The notes under the pieces were generated by a model. It made no database searches. It had not been told where the DNA came from and was given only the letters and a program-made list of their open reading frames with translations. Shown piece after piece: positions 1-12,600 of a stretch of 64,000 bases of DNA. The position numbers and the translations under genes were made by a program. This DNA comes from Cymbidium sinense (taxonomy: Eukaryota; Streptophyta; Magnoliopsida; Asparagales; Orchidaceae). The stretch is taken from positions 20,780,923-20,844,922 of the forward strand of contig CM038222.1 in assembly GCA_021442155.1 (NCBI GenBank), written 5' to 3'. Every line of letters begins with the position of its first letter. Within the stretch, counting starts at the first letter, position 1.

Positions 1-705
1 CACAAAATGAAATTAACATAAACCTAAACTAAAATAAAATAAACTAAAATAAATAAAACCTAAACCTAAACCTAAAATAAACTAAACCTAAACCTAAACC
101 TGAACTAAATAAAATAAAATAAACTAAAAATAAACCTAAGCATAAAGTAAATAATAAAACCTAAAAATAAACCTAAAATAAAAACCTATAATCTAAACTT
201 AAAGAAATAAAATTAAAATCTAAACCTAAACCTAAAAATAAAAAATAAAACCTAAACCTAAAATATAATAAAAAAATAAAACTAAACTAAAAAATAAACT
301 TAATCTAAAATGTAACAAATAAAAACTTAAAATAAAAATGCTAAGCTAAAATAAATAAACCTATAATAAATAAATGAAAAAAAATAATAATAATAAAATA
401 AACCTAAATAAAAATAAAAAATAAAATAAAATAAAATAAATGAAAAATAAACTAATTAAACCTAAGCCTATCGATTTACTTAATTAAAAATAAATAAATA
501 AAACCTTAAACCCTAAAAATGTTAAACCCTAAACCCTAACCCTAAATCGCTAATCCTAAACCCTAAAAGCATAAACCTGAAATCTCTAAACCCTAAACCC
601 TAAACCCTAAACCACCACCCTAAACCTAAACCAAAAGTAAAAAAATAAATTAAAAAATAAACCTAAACACTAAAACTAATCAACCTAAACCTAAACCTAA
701 ACCCT
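1..705 (+). repeat. Degenerate telomere-like satellite (CCCTAAA strand on +)
   Basis: The block consists of CCTAAA, CCCTAAA, ATAAA and AATAAA words with almost no G on the + strand. The cleanest CCCTAAA run is about 505-625. A non-telomeric box near 461-490 (CCTAAGCCTATCGATTTACT) recurs through the satellite. There is no coding signal. The repeats are too irregular and too mixed with ATAAA words to be a working telomere end. Confidence 0.9.
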
Positions 706-1139
706 AAGAATGGGTAGAACCTTGATGGAAGGAACCACATCCAACCAAATAGTCTACCAATGGAGGCTAAGGTGGAGGTGGTATTATGACTAAGTGGTGG
801 TGGGGATCGAGGTGCTTGTGGATATGGAGGTCTGGTCGAGTAAGTGGTTATGTAGTGGGAAGAGTGATGAGGTTACCATGGTGATGTGAGGGAGAGATCG
901 GGATATGATGGTGGATCCCACTACAAAGTGGTGGTTCATGGGGACTAGAACCAAGAACGAATGATCTACCAACTTATAATTATGTCTTTATAGTAGAGAC
1001 AATAATTATCTAGGGTTTTGATTTTCTTTATAGTTTCTTTATCAATGTCATCGCTGTCTTAGAAAAATTAGTGTGTTGCTTGGTTGATGAAATTGAATAG
1101 AAGAAATGATGATTCTTAATTTATTTTTGTTAAAAAATA
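706..1139 (+). pseudogene. GRP7-like glycine-rich RNA-binding protein retrocopy fragment, copy 1
   Basis: This is the first of eight related fragments. It opens with AAGAATGGGTAGAACCTTGA, which corresponds to the end of an RRM (K-N-G-x-N-L-D...). A GGTGG-rich stretch follows that would encode the Gly-rich tail, then a 3'UTR-like segment containing TTGGTTGATGAAATTGAA, and an A-rich end where telomere-like words resume. It is more rearranged than copies 3 and 5-8, with several small deletions and stops, so it cannot be translated. The family identification rests on the better copies at 23417 and 27146. Confidence 0.72.
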
Positions 1140-1396
1140 ACCAAAAACATTAAACCCTAAACTAAAACCTGAACCCTAAACCTAAAACTCAAACCTGAAA
1201 CCCTAAACCAAGAAAACCCTAAATCCCAAACCCCAAACCCTAAACCTTAAACCCTAAACTAACACTAAACCCTAAACCCTAAAAAGCTAAAAAGCTAAAC
1301 TTAAACTAAATAAAACCTAAAAATAAAATAAATAAATAAACTTAAACCAAACAAAAAAAATCATAATAAAATAAAAAATATAAACTAAAACCTAAA
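1140..1396 (+). repeat. Telomere-like satellite between GRP copy 1 and the RTE LINE
   Basis: CCCTAAA-type words are fairly clean from about 1148 to 1285 and then become ATAAA-rich. No gene is visible. The block ends where a (CAA)n tail begins. Confidence 0.88.
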
Positions 1397-1435
1397 CAAC
1401 AACAACTACAACAACAACAATAAGCCTTATCCCAC
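1397..1435 (-). repeat. RTE LINE 3' terminus with TTG-repeat tail
   Basis: The + strand shows CAACAACAACTACAACAACA at 1397-1416, followed by ATAAGCCTTATCCCAC. In the sense orientation this is a GTGGGATAAGGCTTA end running into a (TTG)n tail. It fixes both the orientation and the 3' boundary of the element. Confidence 0.85.
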
Positions 1436-1859
1436 TATCTATTACATGAATTTCAACATTGTGTCCTATTATGTGTAAAATTCTCATTTAATTCAAGTAT
1501 AAAGATCATTTTTTATACATCTTAACCAAGTCTTTTAGGTCTACCTCTACCTTTCTTAACATAAAAATCTAATGCATCTACTCTCCTAATCGTCATCTTA
1601 CCTAAACGCCATATGTGGCCAAACCATCTAAACTCTCCCTAATCTTATCTACCATTGAGCTACTCCAACTTTTCCTAACATACTCATTTTGCATTCTATC
1701 TCTAAGAGTAAAGCCACTCATCCACTGAGCATCCTCATCTCTAAATACTTAACTTAGTCTTATGCTTCTTTTATTTGCCAACATTCGCACCATAAGTCAT
1801 TGTGCCTTACCACCATCTTATAAAATTTTCCTTAAGTTTAAGTGGAACTTTTCTATCAC

Positions 1860-2340
1860 ATAATAGCCGATGCATTCCTCCACTTCAACCATCCAACTTG
1901 AATTCTACTAATAACATCTCCATCTATTTCACCATCATTTTGAACAATAGAGCCTAAATATCTAATCGCCACTCTTATTAATGACTTGATCACAAAGTCA
2001 CAAACTACCACTAAAACTTCTACAACTAAAATTACACTCCATATATTCAGTTTTAGATCTACTTAAATGAAAACCTTTAGACTCTAAAGTTGACCTCCAT
2101 AATTCAAGTTTAGAACTCTCTAGTCTTATCAATAAGAAGAATGTCATCAACAAAAGCATAGACCAATACATCTTCTTGTAAATGCCTTGTAAGAACATCC
2201 ATAACTAAAGTAAAAAGATAACTTAATGTTGATCCTTGATGTAATCCAAATAAATAAAAATATTTTGTCAATCCTCCTTCGCTTGGACACAAGTAAAAAC
2301 TCTAGTATACATATCCTTAATGACTTGAATATAACCAATA
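1860..2340 (-). pseudogene. RTE LINE reverse transcriptase fragments
   Basis: The reverse strand carries successive pieces of a LINE reverse transcriptase. GLHQGSTLS and then FVDDILLID (within about 2292-2110) give the active-site box, with Val replacing the usual Ala in [23 protein letters not shown] (about 2085-2030) and IRVAIRYLGSIVQNDGEID (about 1980-1920) follow in other frames, giving the order expected for the RTE palm-to-thumb region. At least two frameshifts and several stops separate them. The part upstream of GLHQG is barely recognisable. Function is lost. Confidence 0.82.
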
Positions 2341-3959
2341 TTAACTCCTTTCTGTTCTAGAACTAAAGAACATCTCTTGAGACTTTATCATAAAATTTTC
2401 TAAATCAATAAATATCATATGTAGATCCTTCTTACTTTCTTTATGCTTCTCCATCAAACCTCTAAAAAATGTAAATCCATAGTAGATCTACCTAGCATAA
2501 ATAAAACTAATTGAGAAACTTTTATTTCACATTGTAAACTATGCTCACTACTCTCTCCCATGATTTTAATGTACACAAACTTAATTCCTCTATAATTTGC
2601 ACACTCTTGTGCATCACCATTATTCTAAATATAAAACCAACAAACTCTTTCTCCACTCATCCGCATCTTTTGTCTTTAAAATAACATTAAAAAGATTTAT
2701 AAGCAAGAAATACCTTGATCTCCTAAACATTTTACACATCTATTGGAATATTATCTGTCTCTACCGCTTTCCCACATTTCATTTTCTTTAAAGCTTCACT
2801 AACTTCGATTTACTAATATGATGATTAAAATGAAATTCTCTATTTTTTAGTATTAAGGTTGCTAAAATCAATCATACTTTCAAATTATTCATTGAAAAGT
2901 TTATCAAAATACCTCATCCACCTATTTTCAATATCTTTTCTAAGAAAAGCACTTTATTATTTTCATCAAATTGCCAAATATGTCTTTACTTCTCCTATCT
3001 CTTTATTGGCTAACTTATACATACATCTTTCAATTCTTTTGGTATCTAATCTATTGTATAAATCACTAAAAGCTAAATTTTTTGCATCATATATTGCTTT
3101 CTTAGATTTAACTTTATATCTTTCCAAATTCTTGAAGTTTTACATCTAAACCAAGTTTTATAACAATGCTTTATTTCTTATCTTTTCTTGCACATACCCA
3201 ATTAAAACTATTCTTATTAAAAGAAGCTTTTCCTTTGATTCTCCAAGCACATCTTGGCAACTTGCTTAATTTCACGATATTTTCCCCACATAATGTTAGC
3301 TACCTTATGAACATCCCAAATTCTAATTTCTTGTTTGCTCTTAAAAAATATTTTATTTGTGTTCTTAAGTGTCATATAATTAGGATAATAATTTAGTTTA
3401 TTTTTCTCTTACAACCTTTCATCTTAAAATCTAAAACTAATAAGATGTTACTTAAAATTTCACTTGGAATGACCTTAATTTACAATCTAAACGATCTATC
3501 TTATTAGAAAATAATCAATCTGTTTTACTAGATCCATTTTTATAAGTAATAATATGTTCATCCCTTTTAATAAAGTGTTAGTAAACTACAAAATCATAAG
3601 CTAAGGAAAAATCTAATATAGTCCTACCATCTTCATTAGTCACAAATCCATAACCATGAATACTTTTAAAATCTTCTACCACTCTACCAACATATCCATT
3701 TAAATCTCAATAAATACTTTTTTTCTTCAAGAGGTATCTTTTGTATTAATCCTCTAATTCATTCCAAAATTTTTCTTTTGATTACCTCCAAACCTACTTG
3801 AGGAGCATATTATTAATTTAAAACATTGATAATCTTAAATCAACAATAATCTTTAAAGATATAATTCTATCTCCACATCTATTAATACTTATAACATTAT
3901 CCTTCAAACTTTTATCTATAATCACTCCTTCAACTTTTACCTGAATACCAAAGTTTAAA

Positions 3960-4115
3960 ATCTAAACTATCAATCTCCTTGGCCTTCTCACCAACCCATT
4001 TAGTTTCTTGAACACATAAAATATTTATCTTTCTATGAACCATAATATCAATTAATTCCATTAATTTACCTGTAAGAGTACCTATATTCCAAGATCCTAA
4101 CCTAATTCTAGTTAT
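3960..4115 (-). pseudogene. RTE LINE endonuclease N-terminal fragment
   Basis: On the reverse strand the text reads LGSWNIGTLTGKLMEL and then CVQETKWVGEKAKEI. This is the start of the apurinic-endonuclease-like domain of plant RTE LINEs, including the Q-E-T-K-W metal-binding segment. Less clear similarity continues to about 3780 (DRIISLKIIV). It is interrupted downstream by stops and frameshifts. It lies at the 5' side of the reverse-strand element, as expected. Confidence 0.82.
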
Positions 4116-4315
4116 AAACTTTTGAATCGATCCATAATAACCCTGTTATTTAATAATGCATGTATAAATTCTAATATTTTTTTCATGTATTCAAGCCATA
4201 AAACAATTAATAAGATTAACAAAATGATTTAAAGGATTCATGTCATGATTATTTCAACATATTTTATGGTACTACCTAAAACCCTCCACTTTGATCCCAC
4301 TTGGGACCTAATAGT

Positions 4316-5200
4316 GTTAAACTTAAAAATAAAATAAAATTTAAAATTCAAAATAAACTAGAATAAAATAAATAAAATCCTAAACTAAACTAAAAAATAA
4401 AATAAACCAAAAGAATAAAAACCTAAATAAAAAATTAGAAATAAAATAAAAATAAAATAAACTTAAAATATAAAAAATTAAAACTAAATAAAAACCTAAA
4501 CCTAAAAAATAAACCTAAGTAAATAAAAATAAAACTAAACCCTAAACTAAAAAAAAACATAAACCTAAAATAAAATAAAATAAATATAAAAAAAACTTAA
4601 ACCTAAACTAAAATAAACCTAAAATAAACTAAACTAAAATAAATAAAACCTAAACCTAAACCTAAACTAAATAAAATAAAATAAACTATAAATAAACCTA
4701 AAGTGAAATTAAAAAATAAAATGTAAAAATAAACTTAAAACCTAACCTAAAAAAATAAAACATAAACCTAAAATAAAAAATAAACCAAAACCTAAAAAAA
4801 TAAAATAAAATTAAACTCAATTAAAAATAAACTAAACCTAAACCTAAACCTAAAATAAACTAAAATAAAACTTAAACTAAAAGAAATAAACCTAAAATAA
4901 ATAAACTAAAATAAAATTAAAAAAAGTAAACTTAAATAAATATAAACTAAACTAAATAAACCTAAACCTACTAGCTTACCTAATTTTAAAAAAACCATAA
5001 ACCCTAAATCTGAAACCCTAAACCCTAAACCTACAAACCTAAACCCTAACCCTAAACCCTTAAACCCTAAACCCTATAAGCATAAACCCTAAAACCCTAA
5101 ACCCTAAACCCTTAACCCTAAACCCTAAACCCTAAACCTAAACCTAAACCAAAAAACCAAACCAAAATAAATTAAAAAATAAACCTATACAAAACCTAAT
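4316..5200 (+). repeat. Telomere-like satellite
   Basis: ATAAA/CCTAAA words come first. The recurring box CCTAAACCTACTAGCTTACC starts at 4961, followed by a cleaner CCCTAAA block at about 4995-5150. No coding or RNA gene is seen. Confidence 0.88.
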
Positions 5201-6290
5201 AAAACTCTCCAACTGACGTTAGATAAAACATAAATGGAAAAAAAAAATCCTAAAGCTAAAAATAAATAAAAAAATCTAAAAAAAGTAAAATAAAAATCTA
5301 AAACATAAAAAAATAAAGCCTAACAATTAATTAAATGGAAAATAAAAATCAAAAATCATAAAGAAATAAAAATGCAAAAAACTCATAAAGGTATAAGAGA
5401 ATTAATTAAAAAATCATAACTAAAACTAATTAAAAAAATTAGCTTTATTAAACTAAGAAATAATCTTAAAAAATTTAATAAACCTATGATTTTCAATTGC
5501 TCACTAATTAAGAAATTGACTAATTAAACCTAACTACTCTAAGTTAATTAATGATTAATTAATCACATGAATAGTAATAAATTAATAAGTTTATTAATCA
5601 TAAAAAGTAAACTAAAATAAAACAAACCAAAAATGAAATTAATTAAGATTTAACAATTAATTAAATCACTTAATCAAATTAAATCATAAATAAACTAATT
5701 AATTAAAATCATTAGATCTTTAGAAATAAAAAGGAGTTTAATAAATTAAATAAAAAAATAAGAGTAATAAAGTTAATCTAATAAATAAATCAAAATATTA
5801 CTTATTTCCTGATCAAAGTTTATTTTCCAATATCATGTTGGATCATAAAATTTATAATTACTAAACATTAGTAAAGTAATTAACATCTAATTAAGGGTTC
5901 TACTTCATTAACCCATATAAACTTAATTACATTTCCTAAATTAAATCAAATCACTAATAAAAAAAAAAGTAATTGATTTCTCTTCCCTAAATCAAATCAA
6001 ACCAAAACTAATTAATTAAAATCTTTTAAATAATCTAAACCTAAACTAAATGAATCACATATATTTGACCTAATTATAAAATATGTCAAATTCATCCATC
6101 CATCTAAAATCAAGTAAAATAAATGGATTACTATATAAGCTATAAAAATAACCTATTATCACTAAATCTAAATCTACTAAAAGCTTATAAATGAATAATA
6201 ATAATGATGCTAGCTATAAATACATAAGAAATGCCTTATACTAAAATAACTTTCTTCTATTCATGTATTGATTTATATAAGATTAAATGG
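5201..6290. repeat. AT-rich island without telomere words
   Basis: Telomere-like words thin out and are replaced by ATTAATTAA-rich DNA with many AATTAA and TAATTA palindromes. I see no open frame, tail or terminal repeat. It could be the remnant of a separate AT-rich insertion, perhaps related to the similar-looking DNA at 37500-38980, but I cannot align the two by eye. Confidence 0.5.
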
Positions 6291-7333
6291 TAAAAAAACT
6301 AAACTAAACTAAACTAAACTAAACTAAAATAAAAAAACCTAAAAATAAACCAACAAATAAACCTAAAACTTAAACCTAAAAAAGGTAAATAAAAACCTAA
6401 ACCTAAACCTTAAAAAAAAACTTAAACCTAAAAATGTAAAAATAAAAATAAAAATAAAACTAAACTAAAAAACTAAACATAAACCTAAAGCAAAACCTAA
6501 AAAAAATAAAATAAAAAACCTAAACTAAAATAAATAAACTAAACTAAATAAAATTAAAATTTAACCTAAATAAAATTAAAATTAAACCTAAATAAGAATT
6601 AAATTAAAATAAACTAAAATAAATCAAAAATAAACTAAATAAACATAAACCTACTAGTTTATTTAATTTAAATAAAATAAAATAAAATAAAATAAAACCC
6701 TAACCTTTAACCCTATACCCAAAAACTTACCCTAAACCCTAAACCTAAACCCTAAACCCTCAACCTACAACCCTAAACCCTAAACCTTAAACCCTAAACC
6801 CTAAAACCTTAAACCCTAAACCTAAATCCTAAACACTAAACCCTAAACCCTAAACCATAAGACCCTAAACTCTAAACCCTAAACCCTAAACCCTAAACCT
6901 AAACCCTAAATCTTAAACCCTAAAACCTACAACCCAAAACCCAAAATTCTAAAACTTAAAACCCTAAATCTTAAACCCCAAACCCTAAACCTTAAACCCT
7001 AACCCTAAAAACCTAAAAACCTTAACCTAAACTAAATAAAACCTAAGCCTAAAAATAAAATAAATAAAAAAACCTAAACCTAAATAAAATAAAATAAAAA
7101 CCTAAACTAAACTAGAAAATAAAATAAACATAAAAAATATAAAACATGGATAAAATCAAACCTAAACATAAAATAAAAATTAAATAAACCTAAAATTAAA
7201 TTAAATAAAAACTAAACCTAAAATTAATAAAAAAAAATTAACCTAAACCTAAATTAAAATAAATTAAACTAAAATAAATAAAACTTAAACCTAAACCTAA
7301 AATAAACAAAACCAAAACTTAAACCTAAACCCT
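6291..7333 (+). repeat. Telomere-like satellite
   Basis: It opens with five tandem AAACT units (about 6297-6325), then ATAAA/CCTAAA words. The recurring box CATAAACCTACTAGTTTATT is at 6644, followed by one of the longest fairly clean CCCTAAA stretches in the window (about 6700-7010). The + strand is almost free of G. No gene. Confidence 0.9.
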
Positions 7334-7790
7334 AAGAATGGGCGTAACCTGACAACAGAACATCACTATCGACGCTGTCTAGATCTGCAGTAGGCAAAAG
7401 GTGAAATGATTATCACGGGTGGTGGGGATCTGAGGTGCTAGTGGATATGGAGGGGGTGGTCAGAGCAATGGTGGTTATGGAGGCAAGAAGAGTGATGGAC
7501 GTTATATCCATGGCAACGGCAAAGGGAGAGATCAGGGATATGATGGTAAATCTAGCAACTCGAGAGGCCGGGTGGTTCTGATAGAACCGGAGAAATCAAG
7601 AATGACCGACTGACGCCACTTATAGAATCAGTATCTTTACATTATAGATGGTTCTAGTTAACAAGGGTTTTGATTTGCTCTACTGCTCATCTTTGATCTA
7701 TGTCATCGCTTGTGTCATAAAAACTTGGTGTTACTTGGTTGAAGAAATTGAAAAGAAGAAATGTTGAATCTAATTTGTTCTATTTAAAAC
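7334..7790 (+). pseudogene. GRP7-like retrocopy fragment, copy 2
   Basis: It starts AAGAATGGGCGTAACCTGA and runs through the Gly-rich region and the 3'UTR to an A-rich end (TATTTAAAAC). It carries the variant GGGGATCTGAGGTGCTAGTG, in which a TGA stop replaces the Ser-Arg codons of the Gly-rich frame. The same variant is seen in reverse-strand copy 7. Segments corresponding to GGYGGKKSDG and RDQGYDG remain readable. Telomere-like words abut both ends. It is not translatable as a whole. Confidence 0.78.
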
Positions 7791-9231
7791 CCTAAACTAA
7801 AACCAAAACCCTAAACCTAAAACAAAAATCCTAAACCCTAAACCTCAAACCCTAAAAACCCTAAACCCTAAAGCCTAACGCCTAAATCATAAACCGTAAA
7901 CCCTAAATCCTAAAACCCTAAACCCTAAATCCTAAACCCTAAACCCAAAATAAAAATTAAAAATAAAATAAACTAAAATTAATAAATAATAACTAAATAA
8001 ACCTAAACCTATCGATTGAAGTAAATTTTTTAAAAATAAAACCTGACACCCTAAGCTTACCTTAAACGTTAAACCCTAAAAACCCTAAACCCTAAAGCCT
8101 AAACACTAAACCTTAAACCCTAAACCATAAACCCTAATCTTAAACCCTAAACCATAAAGCACTAAACCCTAAAACCCTAAACCCTAAACCCTAAACCCCT
8201 AAAACCTAAACACCTAAACCTAAAATAAATAAAAACTAAAAATAAAAAATATAAAATAATCTAAACCTAAATAAAAGAAAATAAAAACCTAAATTAAATC
8301 CTAAAGTTAAACATAAAAATGAAATAAAATAAATTAATAAAAATAAACTAAAATAAAATAAATAAAAACTTAAATTAAACTAAAAAAATATAATAAACAT
8401 CAGAATAAAAAACCTAAATAAAATAAAAGTAAAAGTAAAATAAAAATAAAATAAACCTAAAATAAAATAAAATAAAAACTAAATAAAAACCTTAACCTAA
8501 AAAAATAAACCTAAAATAAAACCCAAAATAAATAAATAATAAAACCTAAACCCTAAACTAAAAAAAACCTAAACCTAAAATAATAATAAAATAAACAAAT
8601 TAAAATAAACCTAAACTTAAACAAAAATAAACAAAACTAAAATAAATAAAACCTAAACTAAACCTAAAATAAACTTAACCTAAACTTAAACGTAAACTAA
8701 ATAAAATAAAATAAACTAAAAATAAACCTAAACCTAAACTAAAAAATAAGAAATAAAAATAAACCTAAAATAAAAACATAAAACCTAAATCTAAAAAAAT
8801 AAAATAAAAACATAAACCTAAGCCTAAAAATAATAAATAAAACCTAAACCTTAAAAATAAAATAAATATAAAACATAATTAAAAAATAAACCTAAACATA
8901 AACATAAAAAATAAATTAAAAAAAAAAACCTAAAATTAATAAACTAAACTAAATAAATATAATAAATAAACCTAAATCCTAAACTTACAACCCTAAACCT
9001 TCAAAAACCCTAAATCCTAAACCTTAACCCTAAACTCTAAACCCTAAAAGGATAAACCCTAAACCCTAAGGCCTAAAAGCATAAACCTAAACCCTAAACC
9101 CTAACTCTAAATCCTAAACCCTAAACCCTAAATCTTAAACCCCAAACCCTAAGTCCTAAACTTAAACCTAAGTTAAATAAATTAAAAAATAAACCTAAAC
9201 CCTAAAATAAATAAACCTAAACCTAAACCCT
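7791..9231 (+). repeat. Telomere-like satellite
   Basis: CCCTAAA-rich blocks (about 7791-7950, 8040-8210 and 8970-9170) alternate with ATAAA/CCTAAA DNA. A box relative (ACCTAAACCTATCGATTGAA) is at 8001. No coding signal. Confidence 0.9.
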
Positions 9232-9668
9232 AAGAATGGGTAGAACCTTGATGTCAGGAACATCACCATCAACCAGGCTTAGTCTAGATCTGGTGGTGGA
9301 GGCGAGGTAAGTTATCACAAGGGTGGTGGGGATCTAGAGGTGGATATGGAGGTGGTGGTGAGCAAAGGTTATGAAGGGGAAGGAGCGGTGGTACAACGTG
9401 GTGGTCGAGAGGGAGAGATTGGGGATATGATGGTGGATCCACCGAGAGGCTTGGTTGATGGGAATTGGAGAAATCAAGAATGACCGATCCAATCGCTTAT
9501 GGAACTGTGTCATAAGTAGAGATGATTCTAGTTATTTAGATTTTAATTTGCTCTTTGTGCTCATTTTATCTATGTTGTAGCAGTGTCTCAAAACTTATTG
9601 TGTTACATGGTTGATGAAATTGAAAAGAAGAAATGTTGAATCTGAATTTATTCTCTGTTAAAAAAAAA
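9232..9668 (+). pseudogene. GRP7-like retrocopy fragment, copy 3
   Basis: It begins AAGAATGGGTAGAACCTTGA and contains the Gly-rich coding part and a terminus reading GNWRNQE followed by TGA (about 9455-9480). This stop gives the probable original C-terminus. A roughly 190-nt 3'UTR follows and ends in eight A residues at 9661-9668, directly before more CCTAAA words. The A tail, together with loss of everything upstream of the RRM end, marks it as a 5'-truncated processed retrocopy. Internal indels break the Gly frame. Confidence 0.8.
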
Positions 9669-12600
9669 CCTAAAAGCCCTAAACCCTAAACTCTAAAAAC
9701 CCTAAACCCTAAACCCTAAACCCTAAAACCATAAACCCTAAACCCTAAATCCTAAAACCTAAACCCTAAACCCTAAAACCTAAACCCTAAATCCTAAACC
9801 CTAAACCCTTAATCGAAAAAACCCTAAACCCTAAACACTAAACCCGCAACTAACCCTAAATTAACCCTAAATCGTAAACCTTAAACTCTAAAAAGATAAA
9901 AACCTAAACCTAAAAATAAAATAAATTAAAAAATCAAAACCAAAATTAAAAAAAAAAAAAAAAAATAAAAACATAAACCAAAACCTTAACCTAAACATAA
10001 ACCTAAACCTAAACCTAAAAGAAAATAAAAAACTAAAAATTAAACTAAAATAAAATAAATAAAATCCTAAACTAAATTAAAAAATTAATAACCTAAATAA
10101 AATAAAAGCTAAACTTAAAATAAAAATGAAATAAACCTATACTAAAATAAAATAAAAACTAAATAAAAACCTAAACCTAAATAATAAACCTAAAAATAAA
10201 TAAGAAATAAACCTAAACCCTAAACTAAAAAAAAACCTAAACCTAAAATAAAATAAACAAAACCTAAACCTAAAATAAACTAAACCTAAACCTAAGCCCA
10301 AACTAAATAAAATAAAATAAATTAAAAATAAACCTAAACCTTAACAAAAAAAATAAAACCTAAAAATAAGCCTACAATAAAAACCTAAAACCAAACCTAA
10401 CAAAATAAATTAAAAACCTAAACTTAAACCTAAAATATAAAATAAAACATAAACCTAAAAAATAAACTAAAATAAAACTAAACTAAAAATAAATCTGAAC
10501 CAAAGAAATAACTAAAATAAAAAACCAAAATTAAAATAAATAAACCTAAAATAAATAAACTAAATTAAAGAAAAATAAAAATAAACCTAAATAAAAATTA
10601 AAAATAAATTAAACTCAAATAAATAAAAAATAAACTACATAAACCTAAACATACCAATTTACTTAATTTAAAAAATAACAATAAAATACATAAATAAGAA
10701 ACCCTAACCTTAAACCCAAAAAAACTAAACCCTAACCCTAAACCCTAACCTAAATCCCTAAAACCTATAAACTAAACCTAAGCTAAATAAAACCTAAAAA
10801 ATAAAATAAATAAAAAAACTTAAACCTAAATAAAATTAAATAATAAAATAAAATAAGAACCTAAATTATAACCTAAACCCAAACCCAAAATAAAATATAA
10901 AATAAAAACTAAACTAAAATAAAAAAATCCTAAAAATAAAATCTAAAAATAAATAAAAAATAAAACCTAAACCCTAAATTTTTTTAAAAAAACCTAAACC
11001 AAAATTAAACAAAATAAAGTAAACCTAAACATAAACTAAACTAAACTAAATTAAAATAAATAAACCTAAAAATAGAAACCTAAAAATAAACCAAAAAATA
11101 ATCCTAAAATAAAAACCTAAAACCTAAATAAATAATATAAAAACCTAAACCTAAACATAAAAATAAAAGATAAAACCTAAACCTAAAAAATAAACATAAA
11201 AATAAAACTAAACTAAAAAGTAAACATAAACCTTAAAAATAAATTAAAATAAAAAACCTTAACTAAAATAAATAAACATAAAATAAATAAACTAAACTAA
11301 AAAAATAATAATAAATAAACCAAAAGAAAAATATAAAAACTAAATAAACTAAATAAACCTAAGCTGATTTACCTAATTTTAAAAAAGAAAACCCTAAACC
11401 CTAATCTCTTAACCCTAAACACTAAATTAAACCCTAAACCCTAAACTAACCCAAACCCTAAACTAACCTAACCCTAAACCCTAAACCCTAAATCATAAAC
11501 CCTAAACCCTAAAACCTAAACCCTAAACCCTAAACCATAACCCTACCCCTAAACCTTAAACTCTAAACCATAAATCTTAAAACTCTAAACCTTAAACCTA
11601 AGCTAACCCTAAACCCTAAACCCTAAAAACCCTAAACCCTAAAGCCTAAACATTGAACCCTAAACCCTAAACCCTAAACTAAAACCAAAACACTAAAACC
11701 CTAAACCCTAAAACCCTAAACTATAAACCCTAAACCCTACACCCTAAACCCTAAGCTCTAAACTCTAAACTCTAAAAACCTAAAAATCTAAACCTAAACT
11801 AAATAAAACCTTAAAAAAACTTAAACCTAAATAAACTAAAATAATAAAATAAAGTGAAAACCTAAACTATAACTTAAACCTAAACCAAAAAATAAAATAA
11901 AATAAAAGAAAATAAACTAAAATAAAATACATAAAAACCTAAACTAAACAAAAAAATAAAATAAACCTAAGAATAAAAAACCTAAATAAAATAAAAATTA
12001 AATGTAAAATAAAACTAAAATTAAGCTAAAATATAATAAAATAAAAACTAAATAAAAACCTAAACTTAAAAATATACCTAAAAATAAATAAATAAAAACC
12101 TAAACCCTAAACTAGAAAAACCTAAATCTAAAATATAAATAAAATGAAAATAAAATAAATCTAAACCTAAACTAAAGTAAACTGAACTAAAATAAACTAA
12201 ACTTAAACCTAAACCTAAAATAAGCTAAACCTAAACCTAAACCTAAACTACATAAAACAAAATAAACCAAAGATAAACCTAAACCTAAACTAAAAAATAA
12301 AACTTAAAAATAAACCTAAAATAAAAACCTAAAACCTAAACCTAAAAAACTAAAATAAAAACCTAAACTAAACCTAAAAATAAAAAATAAAACTTAAGCC
12401 TAACAAATAAAATAAATATAAAACTAAACTAAAAACTAAACCTAAACCTAAACCTAAACCTAAAAGATAAACTAAAATAAAAAACCTAAACTAAAATAAA
12501 TAAACCTAAAATAAATAAACTAAACTAAAAATAAAATAAACCTAAATGAAAATTAAAGTAAAATAAACTAAAATAAATCAAAAATAAACTAAATAAATAG

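Larger units (their letters stand above)
1397..4315 (-). mobile_element. RTE-type non-LTR retrotransposon, decayed, reverse strand
   Basis: Read on the - strand this is a nearly full-length but heavily mutated plant RTE-like LINE of about 2.9 kb. The order is an AP endonuclease N-terminus (about 4115-3960), a weak middle, reverse transcriptase fragments (about 2340-1860) and a 3' end where GTGGGATAAGGCTTA runs into a TTG-repeat tail. That 3' signature is typical of plant RTE elements. Telomere-like words flank both sides, so it inserted into the satellite. No long frame is open and all domains are frameshifted, so it is not autonomous. The 5' boundary near 4315 is a guess from where CCTAAA/ATAAA words resume; the 3' boundary is firm. 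Confidence 0.85.

Noticed and set aside
2597..3396. Three small forward open frames rich in Leu, Ile and Phe
   Set aside because: They overlap the reverse-strand RTE LINE and have no domain. They are antisense shadows of AT-rich DNA.
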